The notes under the pieces are model-generated. The model did no database searches, was not told the DNA's origin, and was given only the letters and a program-made list of their open reading frames with translations. DNA of 64,000 nt from Leptasterias polaris. Taxonomy: Eukaryota; Echinodermata; Asteroidea; Forcipulatida; Asteriidae. Positions 38,701 to 50,700 of the stretch are shown one piece after another; the first letter of the stretch is position 1; each line of letters starts with the position of its first letter. The position numbers were made by a program, and so were the translations under genes. The DNA is taken from positions 248,001 to 312,000 of the forward strand of contig JAZGTN010000014.1 of assembly GCA_037783415.1 (NCBI GenBank), written 5' to 3'.

Positions 38701-41700
38701 ACTGCAGGGTTAGGAGTGCGTGTTGTGGCCGAGCGGTCTAGCGCACCAAATTCAAGTTGTGGTGGCTTGAGTCAACACAATGTGGGTTCGATTCTTGGTC
38801 CCAACACTTGTGTCCTTAAGCAAGAAACTTAGCTATAGTTGCTCATTGGCATTCATATCCTAACTTATGGATCCTGCCGAGATAACGAAGTAGAAAGTGG
38901 AAGTAGAAGCATAAATCGTACTCACAAGTATGTTTTACCCTTGACATCATAATGGTCAGGGTCAAGTAGAATTGTGGTCAAGTCCAGGTTTTCACAGTTC
39001 TGGACGTGCCCAGAGCAAATGCAGCCATCAGAGGAGCACTCCTGAACTGTTGCCATGAGACAATAATAAAAAAATAGCCATGTTAGTCTGAAAAATGAAA
39101 CAAGGAAGGTAGTGGAAGCACTTAGAGATTATTAACTAATTACATAAAAACTGCATAAGTTTTCGTAGCAACAACTACTTCATCAGAAGTATATATAACA
39201 TGTACTTGGTTTGTCCCCTTCATTGCATCTTATTACCTGTTGTTTTCAAGAGATAACGGTATCTTGAAAACAAATATATATCTTTCTCATGGCATTCTCT
39301 GACTGTGTGACAAACTCCATGCTTGGATCCTCAAAGCCACATTTCCCCCCAAATATGTCTTCTATCTGCCCCACTAATCACCTTTTGCAACATTATGACA
39401 TCATCCTTTGTTTGTTTTCCTTCAATTCAATACCATATCTTTTAGGCTATTCTAACGGTGGAGAATATTAGTTCGGTTGAAAAGCACAAAAATAAGAATG
39501 TCAACGGACTAAAATCCAAATTATAAACAAAATTATTTGTGAACATTGAACATAAAAAGAAACCGTTTCATAAAACTCACAGCATGTAGCTTGAGCTTCG
39601 TCTGACCACGACTCAAAGCAGTCAATTTTCCGGTCACAGATTAACGATTCCGCTATACAATGGGATCGCGTGCACTTGAAAGTCCCGTACAAACACTCGA
39701 AATCACCTGCAATGTCAAAAAACAAGTGATGTAAAACATCAAACAACCTAGACAAAATAATACAAAGTAAAAACAAAAACACAATGGGAAGCAGTCTCCC
39801 ATTGGTCTAAAGACAAACCCCTGAACATCCAGGTTATTACATTTTAGAGTATTGGTGTAAATGTCTACACCACACTCCTGACAAACAACACAAACTATGT
39901 TCAACATACAGAAATAACTCATGCAATGCTAGGTGCTGCTGTTTTTCCAGGAAGAAAGGGAACTGTCACACGTATTTTGTGAAGCTTGTAAGAGGACTAT
40001 CCATACAATCAAAACGGTTATTTTCTTGTTCTTCATTCTTAAATCTTCATTTTCAATATCTTCAATGATCCACATTTCACAATAGACATCAAAAGTAGGC
40101 TATATGTAGGCCCTATAGATTTTTAACAATCCAGTTCTTTGCATTGGTATATCTTTAACAACTATTACCAGCGAAAAAGGTGTTTTTTATGTTGGTGTAA
40201 AATCAGCAAGTACAGCGGGAAACGTTATTTTAAACATGTAACTTATCGAATTATAACATGTAAAATGTGAAATATATATATATATATATATATATACCTA
40301 CATTTTTTTTTTTTGCATAATTTTATTCCAAGGTCACGCGGGGAAGAAACATAACTTAAAGCACGCAACATTGGTATTTGTCAAAGACCAGTGTCCCGTA
40401 TTTTGTATGACCCAACACAAACATTAAAAACAAAAATACTAAAAAATATATAAAGAAAAGTTTTCCACGTTTTTTCACAATTCGAAAATGGTGAAAGACA
40501 ATAACATGTATTTTCTCATGATTCCGATGACCGAGAGATTGCTATTATGTTTTCACTGTTTCAAACATCTGGTTTTGGGGACTCACAGAATCAAAACTAA
40601 TTGCTCTCCACGCGTTCTCTCAAAAACTATATCAAAAAATAATAATTCACGGCCAGCACCATGACCATCTTTGTACCATGAATTGCAAATCTGTGAACAT
40701 TTATATATTCACTCTCACCAATGTTGTGCACAATTTTTAACACTTTATTTTAGATACTTCTACTTATGTCTGACCGACTTTTATCACAAAGACATCTTTA
40801 GTTTTAACAATAGAAAGTCATTTTCAATAGTTCCTTACGGCAATTCTCAAGATGTGAATTATCCAAACATCCATGTTTTTTGTCATCCACGTCTGCGAAA
40901 CAGCGCCGCCAGGCGTCAATACATTGTCCACTTTTGCAGCGGAATTCGTCTTCGTTGCACGCTCTGTGGGCTAAAAATAAGGGAAACTGTATGAATTTGC
41001 TTTTTAAAAGTTATAATAATATTAGTCCGTAAATGAAAAAATAACTGAATTGACATGGGTAGAAAGAAGAAAAGGATCTGCATGGAAAAAAGTGAAAATG
41101 CACTTTTCAGTCCTGCACGCGAATTACGGAAATAGTAGGATTTGAAACTTTGCATGTGGGAATACAATCAAGTGAGGTTTGCGGTGACACCATGTAGGCC
41201 TACATAAATCTCTTTCGAGTAGTGGTGGAGCTAAGCCCACGTACCAGTTAATCTCATCGGCAGTACTTAAACAGCATGCAGCAACAGAGTCCAGCATTCT
41301 CTGGAAGACGATCATAGCATAAGCATTCTCTTGAAGACGATCAGAGCATAGGCATTCTCTTGAAGACGATCAGAGCATAAGCATTCTCTGGAAGACGATC
41401 AGAGCATAAGCATTCTCTGGAAGACGATCATAGCATAAGCATTCTCTTGAAGACGATCAGAGCATTCTCTTGAAGACGATCAGAGCATAAGCATTCTCTG
41501 GAAGACGATCAGAGCATAAGCATTCTCTGGAAGACGATCATAGCATAAACATTCTTTTGAAGACGATCATAGCATAAGCATTCTCTTGAAGACGATCATA
41601 GCATAAGCATTCTTTTGAAGACGATCAGAGCATAGGCATTCTCTTGAAGACGATCAGAGCATAAGCATTCTCTGGAAGACGATCAGAGCATAAGCATTCT

Positions 41701-44700
41701 CCGGAAGACGATCATAGCATAAGCATTCTCTTGAAGACGATCAGAGCATAGGCATTCTCTGGAATTCGATCAGAGCATAAGCATTCTCTGGAAGACGATC
41801 ATAGCATAAGCATTCTTTTGAAGACGATCATAGCATAAGCATTCTTTTGAAGACGATCAGAGCATAAGCATTCTTTTGAAGACGATCAGAGCATAAGCAT
41901 TCTCTTGAAGACGATCAGAGCATAAGCATTCTCTTGAAGACGATCAGAGCATAAGCATTCTCTTGAAGACGATCAGAGCATTCTCTTGAAGACGATCATA
42001 GCATTCTCTTGAAGACGATCATAGCATAAGCATTCTCTTGAAGACGATCATAGCATAAGCATTCTCTTGAAGACGATCAGAGCATTCTCTTGAAGACGAT
42101 CAGAGCATAAGCATTCTCTGGAAGACGATCAGAGCATAAGCATTCTCTGGAAGACGATCATAGCATAAGCATTCTCTGGAAGACGATCATAGCATAAGCA
42201 TTCTCTTGAAGACGATCAGAGCATTCTCTTGAAGACGATCATAGCATAAGCATTCTCTGGAAGACGATCAGAGCATAAGCATTCTCTGGAAGATGATCAG
42301 AGCATAAGCATTCTCTGGAAGACGATCATAGCATAAGCATTCTCTGGAAGACGATCAGAGCATTCTCTTGAAGACGATCAGAGCATAAGCATTCTCTCGA
42401 AGACGATCAGAGCATAAGCATTCTCTGGAAGACGATCATAGCATAAGCATTCTTTTGAAGACGATCATAGCATAAGAATTCTCTGGAAGACGATCATAGC
42501 ATAAGCATTCTCTGGAAGACGATCAGAGCATTCTCTTGAAGACGATCAGAGCATAAGCATTCTCTGGAAGACGATCATAGCATAAGCATTCTTTTGAAGA
42601 CGATCAGAGCATAATCATTCTCTTGAAGACGATCAGAGCATAAGCATTCTCTTGAAGACGATCAGAGCATAAGCATTCTCTTGAAGACGATCAGAGCATT
42701 CTCTTGAAGACGATCATAGCATAAGCATTCTCTTGAAGACGATCATAGCATAAGCATTCTCTTGAAGACGATCAGAGCATAAGCATTCTCTGGAAGACGA
42801 TCATAGCATAAGCATTCTCTTGAAGACGATCAGAGCATTCTCTTGAAGACGATCAGAGCATAAGCATTCTCTGGAAGACGATCATAGCATAAGCATTCTC
42901 TTGAAGACGATCAGAGCATAAGCATTCTCTTGAAGACGATCAGAGCATAAGCATTCTCTGGAAGACGATCAGAGCATAAGCATTCTCTGGAAGACGATCA
43001 TAGCATAAACATTCTTTTGAAGACGATCATAGCATAAGCATTCTCTTGAAGACGATCATAGCATAAGCATTCTTTTGAAGACGATCAGAGCATAGGCATT
43101 CTCTTGAAGACGATCAGAGCATAAGCATTCTCTGGAAGACGATCAGAGCATAAGCATTCTCCGGAAGACGATCATAGCATAAGCATTCTTTTGAAGACGA
43201 TCATAGCATAAGCATTCTTTTGAAGACGATCAGAGCATAAGCATTCTTTTGAAGACGATCAGAGCATAAGCATTCTCTTGAAGACGATCAGAGCATAAGC
43301 ATTCTCTTGAAGACGATCAGAGCATAAGCATTCTCTTGAAGACGATCAGAGCATTCTCTTGAAGACGATCATAGCATTCTCTTGAAGACGATCATAGCAT
43401 AAGCATTCTCTTGAAGACGATCATAGCATAAGCATTCTCTTGAAGACGATCAGAGCATTCTCTTGAAGACGATCATAGCATAAGCATTCTCTGGAAGACG
43501 ATCAGAGCATAAGCATTCTCTGGAAGATGATCAGAGCATAAGCATTCTCTGGAAGACGATCATAGCATAAGCATTCTCTGGAAGACGATCAGAGCATTCT
43601 CTTGAAGACGATCAGAGCATAAGCATTCTCTCGAAGACGATCAGAGCATAAGCATTCTCTGGAAGACGATCATAGCATAAGCATTCTTTTGAAGACGATC
43701 ATAGCATAAGAATTCTCTGGAAGACGATCATAGCATAAGCATTCTCTGGAAGACGATCAGAGCATTCTCTTGAAGACGATCAGAGCATAAGCATTCTCTG
43801 GAAGACGATCATAGCATAAGCATTCTTTTGAAGACGATCAGAGCATAATCATTCTCTTGAAGACGATCAGAGCATAAGCATTCTCTTGAAGACGATCAGA
43901 GCATAAGCATTCTCTTGAAGACGATCAGAGCATTCTCTTGAAGACGATCATAGCATAAGCATTCTCTTGAAGACGATCATAGCATAAGCATTCTCTTGAA
44001 GACGATCAGAGCATAAGCATTCTCTGGAAGACGATCATAGCATAAGCATTCTCTTGAAGACGATCAGAGCATTCTCTTGAAGACGATCAGAGCATAAGCA
44101 TTCTCTGGAAGACGATCATAGCATAAGCATTCTCTTGAAGACGATCAGAGCATAAGCATTCTCTTGAAGACGATCAGAGCATAAGCATTCTCTTGAAGAC
44201 GATCAAAGCATTCTCTTGAAGACGATCAGAGCATAAGCATTCTCTTGAAGATGATCAGAGCATAAGCATTCTCTTGAAGACGATCAGAGCATTCTCTTGA
44301 AGACGATCAGAGCATAAGCATTCTCTTGAAGACGATCAGAGCATAAGCATTCTCTTGAAGACGATCAGAGCATTCTCTTGAAGACGATCAGAGCATAAGC
44401 ATTCTCTTGAAGACGATCAGAGCATTCTCTTGAAGACGATCAGAGCATAATCATTCTCTTGAAGACGATCAGAGCATAAGCATTCTCTCGAAGACGATCA
44501 TAGCATAAGCATTCTTTTGAAGACGATCATAGCATAAGAATTCTCTGGAAGACGATCATAGCATAAGCATTCTCTGGAAGACGATCAGAGCATTCTCTTG
44601 AAGACGATCAGAGCATAAGCATTCTCTTGAAGACGATCAGAGCATAAGCATTCTCTTGAAGACGATCAGAGCATAAGCATTCTCTTGAAGACGATCAGAG

Positions 44701-47700
44701 CATAAGCATTCTCTTGAAGACGATCAGAGCATTCTCTTGAAGACGATCATAGCATAAGCATTCTCTTGAAGACGATCAGAGCATAAGCATTCTCTTGAAG
44801 ACGATCAGAGCATAAGCATTCTCTGGAAGACGATCATAGCATAAGCATTCTTTTGAAGACGATCAGAGCATAAGCATTCTCTTGAAGACGATCATAGCAT
44901 AAGCATTCTCTTGAAGACGATCAGAGCATTCTCTTGAAGACGATCATAGCATAAACATTCTCTTGAAGACGATCATAGCATAAGCATTCTCTTGAAGACG
45001 ATCAGAGCATTCTCTTGAAGACGATCATAGCATAAGCATTCTCTTGAAGACGATCATAGCATAAGCATTCTCTTGAAGACGATCAGAGCATAAGCATTCT
45101 CTGGAAGATGATCATAGCATAAGCATTCTCTTGAAGACGATCAGAGCATTCTCTTGAAGACGATCAGAGCATAAGCATTCTCTGGAAGACGATCATAGCA
45201 TAAGCATTCTCTTGAAGACGATCAGAGCATAAGCATTCTCTTGAAGACGATCAGAGCATAAGCATTCTCTTGAAGACGATCATAGCATAAGCATTCTCTT
45301 GAAGACGATCAGAGCATTCTCTTGAGGACGATCATAGCATAAGCATTCTCTTGAAGACGATCATAGCATAAGCATTCTCTTGAAGACGATCAGAGCATAA
45401 GCATTCTCTGGAAGACGATCATAGCATAAGCATTCTCTTGAAGACGATCAGAGCATTCTCTTGAAGACGATCCGAGCATAAGCATTCTCTGGAAGACGAT
45501 CATAGCATAAGCATTCTCTTGAAGACGATCAGAGCATAAGCATTCTCTTGAAGACGATCAGAGCATAAGCATTCTCTTGAAGACGATCAAAGCATTCTCT
45601 TGAAGACGATCAGAGCATAAGCATTCTCTTGAAGATGATCAGAGCATAAGCATTCTCTTGAAGACGATCAGAGCATTCTCTTGAAGACGATCAGAGCATA
45701 AGCATTCTCTTGAAGACGATCAGAGCATAAGCATTCTCTTGAAGACGATCAGAGCATAAGCATTCTCTTGAAGACGATCAGAGCATTCTCTTGAAGACGA
45801 TCAGAGCATAAGCATTCTCTTGAAGACGATCAGAGCATAAGCATTCTCTCGAAGACGATCAGAGCATACTAATCGAAACGTCGAGTTGTAAACCACTGAT
45901 ACTTCTCAGAACCACCACTATACTCAAAAGAGATTTGTGTACATGGTGTCACCGCAAACTTGATTTGATTACGGTAAAATTACCCTACTTCCGCGCTCCG
46001 TAGAAAAAGAATGGTCATCTAACCCCGAATTCCCGACTCGTATACCACACCTTTCCCAAGCACTACCCCCACGTTTAATGTGACGTCAACGAACGTTTTT
46101 GGCTTCTTACAAACATTTCACTTGAATGGTAACAAACACAGTGATATATTTTTTTCCACCATTATATTGACCTCTGTCTATTGGAAACTGATTGAATCAT
46201 AAAACTGAATTTCACTCTGGAGACTTCTTTAAACTTTATTTAAGAATTTGGTTAAACTTCGGAGTTTGGCGGATACACAGGGATTATACTTACTGCAATT
46301 GGTCTCGTCTGATAAGTCTTGTCTTCCCTTGTAATAGTAACAGTTCTGTTTAAAATTACACCACAGTTCCTCCCAAATGCATATACCTCCTGCACACTTT
46401 CGCTTCTCGTTCGGACACTCAAACGATTCTGTGAGGAATTAAAAAAGAAACACTCGTTTAAGGCCTTGATCGTGATCTCAGCAAATTATTGTCTCCCCTT
46501 GGTATGAGAAGAATGCAGATATAATGGTCAAATATCTTCCTTAACGAGACAAGTGTCAAGCCCGGGACGGGAACCCACTATCTTCTCATCAGAAACACTA
46601 TATAGCTTCGGTCCGGTGCTCTTAACCGCTCGGCCACGACAAGCCACAATCTGATGACATTTTGATTTCCTACGGCACTTCAAATAACTAAACACTGTAC
46701 GGAAACTGAATATTGATCTTGCGAATTATTGTTTGATCCTCACCACAGTTTTCTTCATCTGATCCGTCAAAGCAATCCCCGACTCCATCACATCGGTAGG
46801 TGTGGTTGGTGCAACCACCGTTCCTGCAGCGAAATTCCCCCGGTTGGCATTCCTCTGGTGGCAACACTATTATACAATACAGAATCAAAGAAATACACTT
46901 AACCGACCTCGTGTGGGGGGGGGGGGGGGATATCAGATCACACCCAAATCCCCCCTCCCCCCTTCTTCACAATGGCCTCCAAGTTCACCCCGGTATTGGT
47001 TTTGCAGTGAAAATCAGTAGTGGAAAGTTTTGGATAACAGAATAGAAAAAAAGAAGAAGAAAAAGTGTTTTTGTCTGCGCGAAACCACCCAGACTTGAAC
47101 CACATAATCCAGGAATGCAAAATCTTCAGAACCCCCAAACTGTGCTGCAGGCCTGACGACCCTTGATGTTGCTATTAACTGGCTCTCATCGGATCTGCCA
47201 GATTTGATGATCTATGGTGACCACACTGAACGAACGGACGACTGAACGAACGGACGACTGAAGGGACAAACGAACCCATATTGTAATCACTTGAGAAAAA
47301 TATAATTAGCAGTTGCAAACTGCTTACCAACCAAAAGGACCTGTGGTATATATAAATGCAAAAATTAGTTAGCGGCCTGATGTTTTGACCTACATAGCAG
47401 AGCCTTCTCGAAGGCTATTTAGCCTTCCGAGAAAGACTTTGCTAGGGTCGAAACGTCAGGCCACTAACTAATTTTTGCACATTAATACTTACTACACATG
47501 TTTTGTTCTTTTTCGAAAGTGCCCGCCAGACAGTTGATCCTGTTACAGGGCGCATCCTCAGCCAACAGGCATCGTCCATCCCCTTCACCACACTTAATTC
47601 TGCAATCCATCGGGGCACCAGTACCAGCTGTGTGGTTCAGAGAACATAGATATCATTCAGTACGAACATTTCGATTTGAAACTTTGTTTTAGGTGGAGGA

Positions 47701-50700
47701 GATACAATCTTGTAATGCTTGTGGTAAACCGTGTAATTGAAAAGTATGGTGAAACCGTGTATAAATTGAAAAGTGTGGAGGTAGCTTGTTGTTGGAAGAT
47801 TTTCGTCGGAGGCCCGGACCTCCGACAAAGTGTAGCTTTGTTTGACAAGATTTTACGAGGGACCCGGGAAAGTACACAAATTGTTGTCCTTTCACATGAG
47901 GTAGATTTAGTAAAATGTTACAACCCCTGCTAAATTGCTCTCGTGTAAAAGAGGCTTTAGTGGAATAAGTTACCGTATAACATTCGCCATGCTCCATGGC
48001 AGCCTTCAGGAAAGCATGTGTACGTATTTGACTCCTATAATTTTGTTTTCCTAAATTTTGGTATTCTGTTTATACTTCTTAAGCACTGTGATAAAACTTT
48101 TTGCAAGAGAGCGCTATTAAAATGCTGTTGTATTTTGTTGGTATTATTAACTCAAGAATACTCACGGCATCCAACCTCGTCACCAAGGAACTCACAGTCA
48201 GGCACGCCATTACAAATGAACTCTTTTCTCAGACAAGTCGGAGGCTTTTTCAAGAATGGGCAGAAAATATGATCCTCTAGATTACATTCCTCTGCGCAAC
48301 AAAATAAAATCACATTAATTGCATTAAGATTTTGACCCCGAGATAGAAGTTGAAAACTGTCATGATGGACAAAACAATCTAGTGGGATTTGCGGTAACAC
48401 CGGGTGGATTCAATCTCTCTCGTGAGTTTTCGTATATGATTTTCACCCCAAGTAGGAACTGAAGTTTTGCATGCTGAAAACAATCTAGTGGGGTTTGCGG
48501 TAGTGTTGGAGGTTCTCCGCCTTGCTATGTAATGACTCAGTCTTGGCCTTGGCCTTGGCATCTTCTGGACTCGAAGAATGGGCCGAGGCCGGTTCAAGGT
48601 CGCCAGTTTTGACTCAAATTCCCACCACTTACTTGCCCAGAAATTATATCTTGACAAAGCAAAGCAAAGCAAAATTGGACATACCCTACAATACAAGCGC
48701 GAAAGACGCAACACACGTGCCCAACCGGCCCCCACATTGGGCAAGGCTATCCCCACAGATGCAGGAGACACTACTGTTTTTAAATTATAATAAAAATGTA
48801 CTGGTAAAACCATTTACATTAAATCCCTCTCGTGAAATGAGGTGATTTTGAAAAGAAACGGGTGGTTTCAAAACTTGATGTTTCAATTAGTATGCTCTTA
48901 TCGTCTTCAAAATTCAGATGACAGAGTTTAGGAGTTTGGGTGTTCCGGAGAAGTTCAAAGGCATGCATCATCAGAGTCCCGCTTCAATGTACTTTGAAAC
49001 CGGAAGTGAAACCGGAAACCTCACTAAATAGTTCCGACTCAATAGTGATTTTGAGCTCTTCTTTTCAAATTAATGCACTTATTTAATTTCCTCGACTATG
49101 TTGATATAAATGAATCAAGGGGTAACTGAAAACTTTAATAATATTCAAATTCACATCTCAGAGAGGGCTAGCCCCATCTCTTTCATAAATCGGGTGTTTT
49201 GTGCAATGAACGGGGCACAGAACCTTCAGTTTTACATCCAATCCGAAAGACGCAGGCTCGTTGTTTAAGGTGTTAAGGACCACTATCGTGTCCCAGACAA
49301 GCCACCAACCATAACAATACTTGGCATCAAATTACTGACCAAAGCCAATGGTGTTCAACTTGACAGTTATACAATTGTATTGAGTACCAATTGGTTAATT
49401 ATTACTTGTTGTTATTTATTATATCCGTTAGTTAATCCGTTAGTTCATTTGTTAGTATTTCAATTATTTATGGTCATCATTATTACAATGTTCGTGCTTA
49501 CCACAGTCCAACTCGTCCTCGCAGTCCAAACAGTCGCACATTTTATTGCAAACATTAGCCCTGGATATGCACTTGCCTACGTTGCACTGGAAATGCGTTA
49601 AAATATCGCAGTCGCATCCAACTTCGTCTGCTTCGTTGTCGGCACAGTCTGCGTAACCGTCGCAGAAGTTATGCCGGTGGACTCGCTTACCGTCACCGCA
49701 GTCAGCAAAGTCACCTGCGTGGGTCAAATGTGGACGAATGATATTGTTGTGAGTCTGTGGGAATAACTTTGTTCTCCTTGAAAGAATCATTTTAAAACTT
49801 GAGCATATTGTTAACACCAAGTCAAGTCAGAGTTGTTGCATTCATATTGGTTTGTTGCAATGCATTGATATTGGTTTGGGAGAAATAATTTTAATTTACA
49901 TTATTACCATAAGCTTTATAACTTGAGTGACTTCATACCAACAAGCAGTGCCGCCAACTTTGTTATTACTTTCCATGGACGGAAGGGCGATGCTCTCCAT
50001 TTGAGCAAACTCTAGGTGGCGCACTATACTTTTAACCACCAGAGCTGTGTATTCAGAGTCTTAACGATACTGACCTTCTGAACATTGCTTTTCATCGCTC
50101 CCGTCCAGGCAGTCCTCAACGCCGTCGCATACATAGAATGAATTGATGCATTCTTGGTTATCACAGGTAAACTCTGTATGCCAACATTGCCTCCTGTCTG
50201 CACATTAGACAATAGGAAATCCCAAACACATTAATTATCGATAAAAACAAGATAAAATCAATTAAGTACACAAACAAATGTATAAAAATAATGATGATGA
50301 CAATATGGGTTTCGAGGCATTGCTTGGTGAGAAGAAGATTTTCAGTGTGCGGCAAAACCATGCCGTGCTGTGTAGATTTGTACGATGTAAATAACAACGT
50401 TATATTAACCAAACCTATGAAGAGCTTGTTACAATAGACCTTATGCATTGACGTCACCAAGCCGCCATCTTAGAGGTAAACTGATGATGAAACAATGGAA
50501 ACGCGCTGATTTGTACGCGCGGCGCACAAGACTGGCCAATGAGCATCTTCCTTTTGACCTCTAGGTGAGGGCGCCCTACTCAAATGACGTCATATGCATA
50601 AGGTCTATAAATAACAATCATGAGGTAAGTTTCAATACCAAAGGCCCATTCATGATTTCTTTTGTTTCTAAGAGTTGTTGATAAAATAACTTCGTGCCGA

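Noticed and set aside
41293..45868. Regular short repeats resembling a CRISPR array
   Set aside because: Units are contiguous with no unique spacers, vary in length (23/29 bp), and lie in a eukaryotic intron between foldback arms.
48379..48813. 144-codon minus-strand open frame
   Set aside because: Lies within broken foldback copies; no domain signature and no splice support.
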